Source: Haloferax gibbonsii ATCC 33959 | GTDB taxonomy: Archaea > Halobacteriota > Halobacteria > Halobacteriales > Haloferacaceae | Direction: 5' to 3' | Assembly: GCF_000336775.1 (NCBI RefSeq) | Contig: NZ_AOLJ01000025.1 | Span: forward strand, 86,268-150,267 | DNA length: 64,000 bases | Shown here: positions 1-8,906 of the stretch, piece by piece | Position numbering within the stretch: position 1 is the stretch's first letter | Layout: each line of letters opens with the position of its first letter | The notes under the pieces: model-generated | Database searches by the model: none | Told to the model about the DNA's origin: nothing | The model's input: only the letters and a program-made list of their open reading frames with translations | Made by a program: the position numbers and the translations under genes

Positions 1-408
1 ACGGTTCGCGTCGTCAGCCCGTTCGTGTTCACGTTCGGGCTGTTCGTCATGTTCCACGGCGCGGAGTCCGCCGGCGGCGGGTTCCAGGGCGGCGCGATCG
101 TCGCGTCGAGCATCATCATGCTCGCGTTCGCGTTCGGTATCGAGCCGACGCGCGAGTGGCTCGACGACAGCGTCATCCGACTCCTCGTCGGCGTCGGCGC
201 GACGACGTTCGTCGGTATCGGAATCGGTGCGCTCGCGTTCGACGGGGCGTTCCTGGAGTACGCCGCCTACGGTATCAGCCACGGCGTGAAGTACGGTATC
301 GAACTCGTCGAACTCGGCATCGGCGCAATCGTCGCGGGCGTCATCGTCTCGCTGTTCATGAACCTCGCGGGTGGATTCAACCACGACTCCGGAGGTGACG
401 ACGCGTGA
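1..408 (+). CDS. mnhB: Na+/H+ antiporter subunit B (MnhB/MrpB), 5' partial
   Basis: C-terminal part of an MnhB-domain membrane subunit of a multisubunit Mrp-type cation/proton antiporter. The reading frame is open from base 1 without a start, so the gene begins upstream. The visible 135 residues have about four hydrophobic segments and the family-typical glycine-rich stretch FHGAESAGGGFQGGAI between the first two. The stop TGA (406-408) overlaps the GTG start of the next gene, and GGAGGTGA at 391-398 lies inside this gene as its ribosome-binding site. Haloarchaeal Mrp operons often carry two MnhB-type genes, so this may be the second. Function is by family; the transported ion is not shown by the sequence. 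Confidence 0.88.
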   Translation, partial: TVRVVSPFVFTFGLFVMFHGAESAGGGFQGGAIVASSIIMLAFAFGIEPTREWLDDSVIRLLVGVGATTFVGIGIGALAFDGAFLEYAAYGISHGVKYGIELVELGIGAIVAGVIVSLFMNLAGGFNHDSGGDDA

Positions 409-764
409 TCGACCTCCTCACGACGCACTACAACTACGTCGCGAGCATCCTGCTGTTCGGTATCGGACTCTACGTCGTCATGGGCAGTCCGAACCTCGTC
501 AAGAAGATCATCGGTATGAACATCTTCCAGGTCGGCATCTTCCTGTTTTTCGTGACGACCGGGTACGTCGACGGCGGGGCTCCGCCCGTGGTCGGCCACG
601 GCGAAGAGACGTTCGTGAGCCCGCTTCCGCACGTGCTCATCCTGACGGCTATCGTCGTCGGGGTGAGCCTGACGGCGGTCGCGCTCGCGCTCGTCATCCG
701 CATCTACGACGGCTACGGTTCGCTGGACGAAGACGTCATCAAGGAGGTGCAGGTCGATGACTGA
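405..764 (+). CDS. mnhC: Na+/H+ antiporter subunit C (MnhC/MrpC, NuoK-like)
   Basis: A 119-residue protein with three predicted membrane helices, the length and pattern of MrpC/NuoK. The segment MGSPNLVKKIIGMNIFQVGI matches the NuoK-like signature around the second helix, and a conserved-type lysine pair (KK) is present. The GTG start is supported by GGAGGTGA six bases upstream and a 4-base overlap with the mnhB stop. The gene overlaps the next gene by 8 bases. It is expected to form part of the ion-translocating core with the D-type subunits encoded downstream in the same direction. Confidence 0.92.
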   Translation: MIDLLTTHYNYVASILLFGIGLYVVMGSPNLVKKIIGMNIFQVGIFLFFVTTGYVDGGAPPVVGHGEETFVSPLPHVLILTAIVVGVSLTAVALALVIRIYDGYGSLDEDVIKEVQVDD

Positions 765-2235
765 CGCGCTCGTCCTCCTCGTGGTCGTCCCCATCGCCGC
801 GTCGCTGTTCCCCGTCGCTCTCGGGGGCCGGTTCGAGCGAATCGGTTGGTTCGTCGCGGCCGCGATGGGCCTCGTCCACCTCGGACTCTCCGCGACCGTC
901 GCGGCGCGGGTTCTCGACGTCGGCCGGATCTCGTACGCCGTCGGTGGGTTCGAACCGCCGTTCGGCATCGAACTCGTCGCCGACGGCATCTCCGCGCCGC
1001 TGCTCGTGCTCGTGTCGCTTTCGACGCTCGGCGTGCTCGCTTACGCCCGCCGCGCGGGGCCGCACTCGAACGCGTTCTACAGCGAACTCGCACTGCTCAC
1101 GGCCGGCATCTCCGGCGTCTTCGCGACCGCGGACGTGTTCAACCTGTACGTCTTCCTGGAGATTACGGGACTCGCGACCTACGCCCTCGTCGCCAGCGGT
1201 CGGTCGCCGAGCGCGGCGTTAGCGAGCCTCAAGTACCTGTTCGTCGGGACCATCGGCGCGTCCCTCTACCTGCTCGGCGTCGGGTACCTCTACATCATGA
1301 CGGGGACGCTCAACATGGCGGACCTCACCGAGGCGGTCGCGTCTGTCGGCTACTCCTCGCCAGCGATACTGACGAGCTTCGGGCTCATCGTGACAGGCCT
1401 CCTGGTCAAGGTCGCCGTCTTCCCGCTGCACACGTGGCAGCCCGGTGCCTACGCCGAGTCGCCCGACACCGTCAGCGCGTACATCTCCGCGCTCGTCTCG
1501 ACGGCGGCCGGCTACGCGCTCGTCCGCATCATCTACGCGGTGTACACGACCGAGTTCCTCGACGAGGTCTCGCTCGCCGGCGACGCCCTCGTGGCGCTCG
1601 CGTCGGTGAGTATCGTCGTCGGGGCGGTCCTCGCGGTCATGCAGTCCGACCTCAAACGCATGCTCGCGTACTCCTCGGTCTCGCAGTTCGGTCTGGTCGT
1701 CGCCGCGATCGGCCTCGCGAACGAGACGGCGCTCGTCGGAGCGGTCGTCCACCTCGTCGGCCACGCGGTGATGAAAGGCGGGCTGTTCCTCACCGTCGGC
1801 GTATTCGCCACCGGTCTCGGCGTGCGGACGGTCGAGGACTTCGCGGGACTCGCCGCGAAGGCACCGGTGTCGAGCGCGGCGTTCGCCGTGCTCGCCTTCT
1901 CGATGGTCGGCATCCCGCCGGCCGTCGGGTTCGTCGGGAAGTGGAACATCGTCGTCGGTGCGGTCGAAGCCGGCGCGTGGTCCGTCGCGGCCGTCGTCGT
2001 GGTGAGCACGCTTCTCACCCTCGCGTACTTCGGCCGGGTCATCGAGCGAATGTACTTCACCGCGCCCGAACCCGAGGCTGACGCCGTCTCGACCGACGGC
2101 GGAAACGAAACCGTCGAGGTGTCGTTCGGCATGCGCGCGGTCGTCGTCGTCTCGGCGGTCGCCGCGGTGGTGCTCGGCGTTCTCGGCTCCGACCTCATCA
2201 CCGTCATCCAACCGGCACTGGAGGTGTACTTCTAA
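757..2235 (+). CDS. mnhD: Na+/H+ antiporter subunit D (MrpD/NuoN family), first copy
   Basis: A 492-residue polytopic protein of the proton-conducting transporter family (NuoL/M/N, MrpA/D). It has about 14 hydrophobic segments, the conserved helix-7/8 region VKVAVFPLHTWQPGAYAESP with its lysine and histidine, and a later QSDLKRMLAYSSVSQFG motif typical of the family. GGAGGTG at 743-749, eight bases before the ATG, is a very strong Shine-Dalgarno site, so translation inside the operon is probably initiated de novo rather than leaderless. It overlaps mnhC by 8 bases and is directly followed by a second D-type gene. It probably forms a proton half-channel in the antiporter. Confidence 0.93.
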   Translation: MTDALVLLVVVPIAASLFPVALGGRFERIGWFVAAAMGLVHLGLSATVAARVLDVGRISYAVGGFEPPFGIELVADGISAPLLVLVSLSTLGVLAYARRAGPHSNAFYSELALLTAGISGVFATADVFNLYVFLEITGLATYALVASGRSPSAALASLKYLFVGTIGASLYLLGVGYLYIMTGTLNMADLTEAVASVGYSSPAILTSFGLIVTGLLVKVAVFPLHTWQPGAYAESPDTVSAYISALVSTAAGYALVRIIYAVYTTEFLDEVSLAGDALVALASVSIVVGAVLAVMQSDLKRMLAYSSVSQFGLVVAAIGLANETALVGAVVHLVGHAVMKGGLFLTVGVFATGLGVRTVEDFAGLAAKAPVSSAAFAVLAFSMVGIPPAVGFVGKWNIVVGAVEAGAWSVAAVVVVSTLLTLAYFGRVIERMYFTAPEPEADAVSTDGGNETVEVSFGMRAVVVVSAVAAVVLGVLGSDLITVIQPALEVYF

Positions 2236-3948
2236 ATGACAGACGTTTTCTCACTGAGACCGCTCGCGGCGGTGCTAGCCGCGGCGGTCGGTATCGTCAC
2301 TATCGTCGCATCGAAACGCAGTCCCAACGTCAGGGAGGGCTTCACCGTCCTCTCTGCGGTCTCCGCACTGGGTATCGTCGCAAGCATGGTTCCGGGGGTT
2401 CTCAACGGGACGACGTACGTCACCGACCTCGGGACGTTCGTCCCCGGAGTTCGGTTCGTCCTCCGGGCCGACCCGCTCGGGATGATATTCGCCCTGCTCG
2501 CGAGCCTCCTGTGGCTCATCACGAGCTTCTACAGCATCGGCTACATGCGCGGGCTGGACGAACACGCCCAGACGCGGTACTTCGCGGCCTTCGCGGGGAG
2601 CGTCAGCGCCGCCCTCGGCGTCGCGTTCGCCTCGAACCTCATCGTCCTGTACGTCTTCTACGAGCTGTTGACGGTGGCGACGTATCCGCTCGTCACGCAC
2701 GACGAGACCGAGGAGGCCCGAAAGGCCGGTCGGAAGTACCTCGCGTACACCTTCGGTGGCGGGGTCGCCGCCCTGGCCGGGACGGCGCTCGTGTTCTTGA
2801 CGACCGGAACCGTCGAGTTCTCCGCTGGCGGCATCGCCGCGCTCGCGAACGCCGACCCGGTCGTCGCGCGGGCCGCGTTCGCGCTGCTCGTCGCCGGCTT
2901 CGGCGTGAAGGCCGCGCTCATGCCGGTCCACTCGTGGCTCCCCGACGCGATGGTCGCCCCGACCCCGGTCTCCGGGTTGCTCCACGCCGTCGCGGTCGTC
3001 AAAAGCGGCGTGTTCGGTATCGCCCGCGTCATCCTCGACGTGTACGGTCCCGACGCAGTCGGCTCGCTCGGAGTCGGCCTTCCGCTCGCCGCGGTCGCCG
3101 CGTTCACCATCGTCGTCGCGAGTATCATCGCTCTCCGACAGGACAACCTCAAACGGCGGTTGGCGTACTCGACGGTCAGCCAGCTCTCGTACATCGTCCT
3201 CGGGTTGGCCCTACTCTCCCCCGCGGCGCTCGTCGGCGGGCTGCTCCACATCCCCGCCCACGCGTTCATGAAGCTCACTCTGTTCTTCTGTGCGGGCGTG
3301 ATTCACGTCGAGACGCACACCGACGATATCAGCGATATGGCGGGAATCGGCCGGCGGATGCCGCTGACGATGATTGCGTTCACCGTCGCGAGCCTCGGGA
3401 TGGCCGGCCTGCCGCTGGTCGCCGGGTTCGTCAGCAAGTGGTACCTCCTCATCGGGAGCATCGAGACGGGACAGACGGTCTTCGTGTTCGTGCTCTTGGC
3501 GTCCGGCCTGTTGAATATCGGCTACTTCTGGCCGGTCATCTACCAGGCGTTCTTCCAGACGCCGGAGGACTCGGACGCGAAACCGCTCATCGAGTTCCCC
3601 ATCGGCGGCGTGCGGGCAGTCACCGACGGCGGGTCGAAAGACTCGGTCGCCGAGGGTGAGCAGTACGCCGTCGACCGGAATCCGAGCGACCACGTCGCCG
3701 TGGCCGACGGCGAGTCCGACCACGACGCCGCGACCGACGGCGAACCCGACCACGACCACCACCACGGCGGCGCACCGGCCGGCGGGTGGGAACGTCGTCG
3801 ACTCGGCACCGAGAGCACGTGGTTCATGATGGCCCCGATTACGATTGCCGCGGCCGGCGCAATCGTCCTCGGGGTCGTTCCCCAGACGGCGGTGTTCCTC
3901 GCGCTCGTCCAGCGCGTCGTCGCCGACGTGACGGGGGTGGTGTTCTGA
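2236..3948 (+). CDS. Na+/H+ antiporter subunit D-like (MrpD/NuoN family), second copy
   Basis: A 570-residue polytopic member of the same family as its upstream neighbour, with the core VKAALMPVHSWLPDAMVAPT and RQDNLKRRLAYSTVSQLSYI motifs. It starts with ATG immediately after the previous stop, with GGAGGTG at 2220-2226. A hydrophilic insert of about 70 residues, rich in Asp and His (including DHDHHHGG near residues 511-518), separates the last membrane helix from the rest. Such a loop is unusual for the family core and may bind metal or only be a haloarchaeal acidic surface loop. The stop overlaps the ATG of the next gene by one base. Classical MrpA is not seen; the archaeal complex apparently uses several D-type proteins instead. 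Confidence 0.9.
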   Translation: MTDVFSLRPLAAVLAAAVGIVTIVASKRSPNVREGFTVLSAVSALGIVASMVPGVLNGTTYVTDLGTFVPGVRFVLRADPLGMIFALLASLLWLITSFYSIGYMRGLDEHAQTRYFAAFAGSVSAALGVAFASNLIVLYVFYELLTVATYPLVTHDETEEARKAGRKYLAYTFGGGVAALAGTALVFLTTGTVEFSAGGIAALANADPVVARAAFALLVAGFGVKAALMPVHSWLPDAMVAPTPVSGLLHAVAVVKSGVFGIARVILDVYGPDAVGSLGVGLPLAAVAAFTIVVASIIALRQDNLKRRLAYSTVSQLSYIVLGLALLSPAALVGGLLHIPAHAFMKLTLFFCAGVIHVETHTDDISDMAGIGRRMPLTMIAFTVASLGMAGLPLVAGFVSKWYLLIGSIETGQTVFVFVLLASGLLNIGYFWPVIYQAFFQTPEDSDAKPLIEFPIGGVRAVTDGGSKDSVAEGEQYAVDRNPSDHVAVADGESDHDAATDGEPDHDHHHGGAPAGGWERRRLGTESTWFMMAPITIAAAGAIVLGVVPQTAVFLALVQRVVADVTGVVF

Positions 3949-5690
3949 TGTCGACAGCCACACTCCTGCCGCCGGCGTTCGTCGTGCTCGCGGTCGCGCT
4001 CGTCATGCCGTTCGTCTCGCGTCGGGTCGGGCACGCCCTGGGCGTGCTCTCGACCGGCGGGGTGGCCGTCTGGTCGCTTCTCGCCCCGGCCGGCGCACAC
4101 CTGCCGGTGACGTTCCTCGGCTTCGACGCCGTGTTGTTCAACGTCGACGAGTTCTCCCGGTTGATGGGGATTATCTTCGGCCTCATCGGCGCGGCCGCCG
4201 TCCTCTACTCGTACTCGTCGGACGCGCGGAACATCCAGACGGCCTACGCCCTCGGTTACGTGGGGACGAGCCTCGGCGCGGTCTTCGCCGGCGACTGGCT
4301 CACCATGGTGTTCTTCTGGGAACTCATGGCGGTCACGAGCACGCTTCTCGTCTGGGACTACGGCGGCGAAGCGGTGCGCGCGGGCTACCGCTACGCGATT
4401 GCCCACGGGCTCGGCGGCAGCCTGCTCATGGGCGCTATCGTCTGGCACTACGTCGAGGTGGGGTCGTTCCTCTTCTCGGCGACCGGCGGTATCGCGGCCG
4501 GCGTTCCGGCCGCGCTCGCGGCGCTCGGTATCGGCGTCAACGTCGGATACGTCGGGTTGCACACGTGGCTTCCCGACACGTATCCGCGTCCCCACTTCGC
4601 CGCGAGCGTCTTCCTGTCGGTCTACACGACGAAGACCGGGGTTTACGGCCTCGCTCGCGCGTTCCCCGACGGGAACCTCGCAATCGCGTACATGGGGACC
4701 GCGATGGCCGTCGTCGGCGTCGGCTACGCGCTCATGCAAAACGACATGCGACGGCTCCTGGCGTACCACATCCAGTCGCAGGTCGGGTACATGGTCGCCG
4801 GCGTCGGCATCGGCACGGCGCTCGCGACCGCCGGCGCGTTCGCGCACGTCTACAACCACATCCTCTACAAGGCGCTGTTGTTCATGACCGCCGGCGTCGT
4901 CCTCTCGCGGACCGGCGAAGAGAACCTCAAGTACCTGGGGAACCTCCGCGGGGCGTTGCCGGCGACCGCGCTCGCGTTCACCGTCGCCGCCCTCTCGATT
5001 AGCGGCTTCCCCGGCTTCAACGGGTTCGTCAGCAAGGGCATGATTACCGCCGCCGCCCACAAGGAGCATCTGGACGGCATCTTCTACCTCCTCCTCGCCG
5101 GGGGCGTCGGAACGTTCATGTCGTTCATCAAGTTCGGCTACTACGCGTTCTTCCGCGATGCGGACCGCGACTGGTCGCTCGACCGCGCCGGGACGGGCCA
5201 GTCGGTCGCGATGCTCAGCGTCGCGGGGCTCTGTGTCGCCTTCGGGCTGTACCCAGACGCGCTGTTCGCGATACTGCCCGGAAGCACCGCCGACGCGCAC
5301 CCCTTCACGCTCAGCCACCTCGGCGAAGGGTTCGCGCTCGCCGTGCTCGGGGTCGTCGGCTTCGTGGTCGTGAAGAAACCGCTCTCGAAGGTCGGAGACG
5401 TGCCGGACGTCGACGCCGTGTTGAATCCCGCTGTCTTCTACGGCACCCGCGCGCTGGTTCGCGGCTCGACCGGTCTCTTCGCCGCCGTCGACCGCGTCGT
5501 CTCGACCGCGTCCTACGACGTCGCGGGCGCGATTGCGAACCCGTACCCCGCGTTGCGTCGGGTCGCCGGCGGCCTCGGACGGACCGAGGCGGACTCGATT
5601 ACCGTCGGGAGCCTTCGCGCGACGATTGCGACGAGTATCGCACTCGTCGTGTTGATACTCGGCGGCGTGCTCGTCGGACTACTCGCGTAG
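3948..5690 (+). CDS. Na+/H+ antiporter subunit D-like (MrpD/NuoN family), third copy
   Basis: A 580-residue polytopic protein of the proton-conducting transporter family. The ATG at 3948 overlaps the upstream stop (TGATG), which I prefer to longer in-frame starts inside the previous gene. The helix-7/8 region reads GYVGLHTWLPDTYPRPHFAA: the family lysine before the HTWLP block is replaced, so this copy diverges from the two upstream ones. QNDMRRLLAYHIQSQVGYM and FNGFVSKGM are recognisable family blocks. It is the last gene of the operon and is followed by a T6 tract at 5711-5716. It could be a structural rather than an ion-conducting subunit; that is inference. Confidence 0.88.
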   Translation: MSTATLLPPAFVVLAVALVMPFVSRRVGHALGVLSTGGVAVWSLLAPAGAHLPVTFLGFDAVLFNVDEFSRLMGIIFGLIGAAAVLYSYSSDARNIQTAYALGYVGTSLGAVFAGDWLTMVFFWELMAVTSTLLVWDYGGEAVRAGYRYAIAHGLGGSLLMGAIVWHYVEVGSFLFSATGGIAAGVPAALAALGIGVNVGYVGLHTWLPDTYPRPHFAASVFLSVYTTKTGVYGLARAFPDGNLAIAYMGTAMAVVGVGYALMQNDMRRLLAYHIQSQVGYMVAGVGIGTALATAGAFAHVYNHILYKALLFMTAGVVLSRTGEENLKYLGNLRGALPATALAFTVAALSISGFPGFNGFVSKGMITAAAHKEHLDGIFYLLLAGGVGTFMSFIKFGYYAFFRDADRDWSLDRAGTGQSVAMLSVAGLCVAFGLYPDALFAILPGSTADAHPFTLSHLGEGFALAVLGVVGFVVVKKPLSKVGDVPDVDAVLNPAVFYGTRALVRGSTGLFAAVDRVVSTASYDVAGAIANPYPALRRVAGGLGRTEADSITVGSLRATIATSIALVVLILGGVLVGLLA

Positions 5691-5715
5691 TCCCGAGCCG
5701 GGCCGGGTCGTTTTT

Positions 5716-6873
5716 TCACGAGAGTTCCGTTTTCAGTTCGTCAGCGACGCGCGCGCCGAGCCCGTCTTTCGACCCGACGTACTCGCTCGTCTCGTCGGCG
5801 CGGACGACGAGCGCGCGGGTCTCGTCCGCGCCCATGACGGAGGCGTCGTTGGCGACGACGAACGCGAGGCCGACGCGGTCCATGATGCGGCGGGCCTCGC
5901 CGACCATCGCCTCGTCGTCGCCGGTCGTCTCGGCTTTGAAGCCGACGATGGTGAGGTCGGGATGCGAACCGCGGACCGCGTCGATGAGCTTCGGCGCGGG
6001 TTCGAGGTCGAGCGTGCGCGCCTCGCCGGAGCGAATCTTCTGGTCGGCCGCCTCGACGGTGAAATCGGAGATGGCGGCCGCGGAGACGAGCGCGTCGGCG
6101 TCGGCGTCGACCGCGGCCTCGACGGCCTCCAGCATCTCGGCCGCCGACTCGACGGCGAGCACGTCGGCGTAGTGTACGTCGTCGCCGTCGTGGACGAGCG
6201 TCACGTCCGCGCCGCGAATCGCGAGCGCGCGGGCGACGGCGCGACCCGTGCGACCGGAGGCGCGGTTCGAGAGGGTTCGAATGGGGTCGATGGATTCGGT
6301 CGTCGCGCCGGCGGTGACGACGACCGACTTCCCGGCGAGCGACTGTTCGGTCGTCGCCGTCGCCACGCCGGTGACGATGGCCTCCTCGGTGGCGATTTTC
6401 GCCTTCCCCTCCTCGACGCGCGGGTCGACGAACTCCACGCCCCACGACCGCACCCGCTCGATGGCGTCGAGGACGCCGGGGTGGTCGTACATGGGCTCGT
6501 GCATCGCGGGCGCGACGACGACCGGGACGCCCGCGCCGATGGCGGTGGTCGCGGTGGTCGTCACGGGGGAGTCGTCGACGGCGGCGGCTATCTTGCCGAC
6601 CGTGTTGGCGGTCGCGGGCGCGACGAGGAACACGTCGGCCCAACCTTCGCGGCCGCAGAGTTCGACGTGTTCGACGCGGCCGGTAATCTCGGTCACGACG
6701 TCGTTGTCGGTGGCGAACTCGACGGCCCACGGGTGGATGATTCCCGTCGCGGCGTCGGTCATCACCGCGCGGACCGACGCGCCCCGCCGTCGGAGTTCGT
6801 GCGCCAACTCGACGACTTTCACGGCCGCGATACTCCCCGTCACCCCGAGCGCGACGTTCACACCTTCGAGCAT
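5716..6873 (-). CDS. coaBC: bifunctional phosphopantothenoylcysteine decarboxylase / phosphopantothenate-cysteine ligase
   Basis: Catalyses two consecutive cytosolic steps of coenzyme A synthesis: CTP-dependent joining of cysteine to 4'-phosphopantothenate, then FMN-dependent decarboxylation. The 385 residues show the N-terminal flavodoxin-like CoaC domain (GVTGSIAAVK near residues 9-18, the catalytic-type His in GRVEHVEL near residue 69, PAMHEPMYDHPG as the substrate clamp) followed by the CoaB domain (VTAGATTESIDPIR, SAAISDF). Length is normal for the fused enzyme. Its ATG is unambiguous. It is convergent with the antiporter operon, and the stop abuts the T6 tract. No promoter stands out upstream. 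Confidence 0.95.
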   Translation of the reverse strand: MLEGVNVALGVTGSIAAVKVVELAHELRRRGASVRAVMTDAATGIIHPWAVEFATDNDVVTEITGRVEHVELCGREGWADVFLVAPATANTVGKIAAAVDDSPVTTTATTAIGAGVPVVVAPAMHEPMYDHPGVLDAIERVRSWGVEFVDPRVEEGKAKIATEEAIVTGVATATTEQSLAGKSVVVTAGATTESIDPIRTLSNRASGRTGRAVARALAIRGADVTLVHDGDDVHYADVLAVESAAEMLEAVEAAVDADADALVSAAAISDFTVEAADQKIRSGEARTLDLEPAPKLIDAVRGSHPDLTIVGFKAETTGDDEAMVGEARRIMDRVGLAFVVANDASVMGADETRALVVRADETSEYVGSKDGLGARVADELKTELS

Positions 6874-6960
6874 TCACTCGTCTCTGCGCCCGCTATCGGT
6901 TAAAAGGATTCGCGTCCGCGCGGGGTGGTCTCGGACCGCACCCGCGCGAATCGGAGTCGG

Positions 6961-7737
6961 TTATTCGTCGAGTCGCCCGAGTTCGTCGTCGACGAGGCTC
7001 GGGTGCGTGCGCTGGGGCTCGTCGTGCGGTTCGGCGAAGAACTCGCGCATGACCTCGCGGGACTCGCGCTCGCGGCGGGCGCGCTCGTCGGCGTCTATCT
7101 CCTCGCAGGCCGGCGGCACCTCGCGGCCGCGGTCGGTGAAGTAGCCGGTCGGCGCGACCCAGTCGTTGTAGAACGCCGTCCCCGAATCGTGGACCAGCGT
7201 GATGGCCGTCTCCGCGGCGTCGCCGGCGGCGACGACCGCCTGGTGGTAAATCTCGGTCAGTCGCCCCGCGGCGTAGATGCCGGGGACGGCGGTCCGGCCG
7301 AGGTCGTCCACGTCGACGTAGGTCTTCGACCCGGCGGCGCGGAGGTCGACGCCCGTGTCTTCGAGGTACGACGCGTCGGACCACGACGCCGCGACGACCC
7401 GCGACGCCTCGACGGTCTCTTCGCCGTCGTCGGTCTCGACGGTCGCGCGGAACAGCGGGTCGTCGTCGCCGAGCACGTCGAGGTCGGTGACCCGGCCCGT
7501 CAGTCGGTCCGCGCCGTTTCGGTCGGCCTGTTCGGAGAGCAGGTCGGTGAACAGTCGACTGTTGACGCCCGCCGGGAAGCCGGGGACGTTTTCGAGGTGG
7601 GCGTTTCGGCGAACGATCGGCTCGCCGTCGTTGACGACGAGGGTGTCGAGGCCGGCGCGCGCGAGGAACGTCGCGGCGGTGAGGCCAGCGACGCCGCCGC
7701 CGACGACGAGCGCGTCTCGTGGATTCGTCTCGCTCAT
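6961..7737 (-). CDS. FAD-dependent pyridine nucleotide oxidoreductase, thioredoxin-reductase-like
   Basis: A 258-residue flavoprotein with an N-terminal dinucleotide-binding motif VVGGGVAGLTAATFLARAG (residues about 11-29) and a C-terminal FAD motif with VPGIYAAGRLTE. It resembles thioredoxin reductases but lacks a CxxC redox pair and is shorter at the NADPH domain, so a disulfide-reductase role is unlikely from sequence. The last 60 residues are polar and Arg/Glu-rich and contain YFTDRGREVPPACEE. The substrate is not identifiable. It is a single gene lying between coaBC and an unknown gene on the same strand. Confidence 0.78.
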   Translation of the reverse strand: MSETNPRDALVVGGGVAGLTAATFLARAGLDTLVVNDGEPIVRRNAHLENVPGFPAGVNSRLFTDLLSEQADRNGADRLTGRVTDLDVLGDDDPLFRATVETDDGEETVEASRVVAASWSDASYLEDTGVDLRAAGSKTYVDVDDLGRTAVPGIYAAGRLTEIYHQAVVAAGDAAETAITLVHDSGTAFYNDWVAPTGYFTDRGREVPPACEEIDADERARRERESREVMREFFAEPHDEPQRTHPSLVDDELGRLDE

Positions 7738-7818
7738 GCCGTGCGATAGCTCAGCGGCGAGTAAAACCGTGCGGATGTCGCCGAAGTCTGCCGAATCCCG
7801 TGCCGCGCGAGACGCGCG

Positions 7819-8787
7819 CTACCGCCCCAGCGACGCGCTCGGGTCGTTGAGCCAGCGGTTCTCGGCCGCCTCGACGCTGACGAGCCCCGCGGAGTCGCCT
7901 TCCGGGGTCATCCGGACGCGAAGCCGCCAGCGACCGTCCGAGAGCGCCTCGCCGTCGATGAAGCGCACCGCCCGCCCGGGCGTCCGTCGGAGGAGCGACA
8001 CGGCGATGGGGAGCGTCGGAATCCGGCCGGTCCGCTCCGCGAGCGCGTAGTCGCCGAAGGTGAGTTCCCACGTCCGAGAGCTGTCGTCGCCGTCGGTCCG
8101 AGCGTCGGTACGGGCGTTCGTGGGGACGTCAGTTTCGGACATCCCGCCGGTCCCGACATCGGCCTCGGCGTCGGGAATCGGCCGTACCGAGTAGCCCTCG
8201 ACGAAGCCGGCCGTTTCGAGGTGCCCGAGCGTCGCGTCAACCGGGTTCGGCGTCGCAGTCGGACAAAACAGGTCCGCGGCCGCCTCGACGACCGCCCGCT
8301 GCTCGGCGGGCGAGAGGCGGACGTCCAGTTCGCTCATCAGGCTCCACACCAAGGTGAGACAGAAGTCGTCGTGGTCGTCGACGACCTCGGCCAGCGTGAG
8401 GTACGTCTCCATCGCGGCGGTCTCGGCCTCCCGGTGGCCGAGTTCCGACAGCGCCTCGAACAGCGCGCCCGCGGTGTCGTGACAGAAGGCACTGTAGCGG
8501 GTGTAGTCGTCTTCCGACCCCGCTGCGGCCGACCGAGGCGGCCCCTTCGACACCTCGTACACCTGCGGGTCGTCGTACGGGATGTTCGGGTCGTATCGCC
8601 GAAGCGCCGCCCGGTAGTCTCTCGTCAGTTCCGCGGCCGCCCCGGCGGTGCGCCGGTCCGGAAACCGCCGGCCCGTCGCGGCACCGGGCTCCGAACCAGT
8701 GCGACCGCACACTATCGCGTAGTCGCCGTCGGGACGCGCCAGCGACCGAATCTCGGCCCTGACGTCCCGAAGCGTCCCCCCCACCAT
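7819..8787 (-). CDS. conserved haloarchaeal protein of unknown function
   Basis: A 322-residue soluble acidic protein. I chose the ATG at 8787 (MVGGTLRDVRAEI) over an earlier in-frame ATG because the upstream residues are low-complexity. The N-terminal 70 residues (DYAIVCGRTG, then AAELTRDYRAALRRYDPNIP) resemble a small domain recurring in halobacterial hypothetical proteins. The middle is helical and the C-terminal part (WRLRVRMTPEGD) looks like a beta-rich domain. No catalytic motif is evident. The gene is divergent from the SRPBCC gene, sharing a 119-bp intergenic region. No function is proposed. Confidence 0.7.
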   Translation of the reverse strand: MVGGTLRDVRAEIRSLARPDGDYAIVCGRTGSEPGAATGRRFPDRRTAGAAAELTRDYRAALRRYDPNIPYDDPQVYEVSKGPPRSAAAGSEDDYTRYSAFCHDTAGALFEALSELGHREAETAAMETYLTLAEVVDDHDDFCLTLVWSLMSELDVRLSPAEQRAVVEAAADLFCPTATPNPVDATLGHLETAGFVEGYSVRPIPDAEADVGTGGMSETDVPTNARTDARTDGDDSSRTWELTFGDYALAERTGRIPTLPIAVSLLRRTPGRAVRFIDGEALSDGRWRLRVRMTPEGDSAGLVSVEAAENRWLNDPSASLGR

Positions 8788-8906
8788 CTCGGCTCTAGGT
8801 CGAGACACCGGCCGATTATAGGTTGCGATTGCGACGGCTGTCGGTCCCGCGGGAACGGGCGACGCGGCCCACAAGGCTTTGGTCCCGCCGACCCCATTCG
8901 ACGCTC

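Noticed and set aside
25..408. Taking GTG at 25 as the start of the first gene.
   Set aside because: The frame is open to base 1 and the protein already resembles the interior of MnhB, so the true start is outside the window.
7819..7819. Search for CRISPR arrays, insertion sequences and integrases across the window.
   Set aside because: No regularly spaced direct repeats with unique spacers, no transposase or recombinase motifs and no terminal inverted repeats of IS type were found. Only short tandem repeats are present.
8823..8906. Upstream extension of the SRPBCC gene to an earlier ATG.
   Set aside because: The extra residues are Arg-rich and do not fit the fold; the domain starts at GTG 8907.
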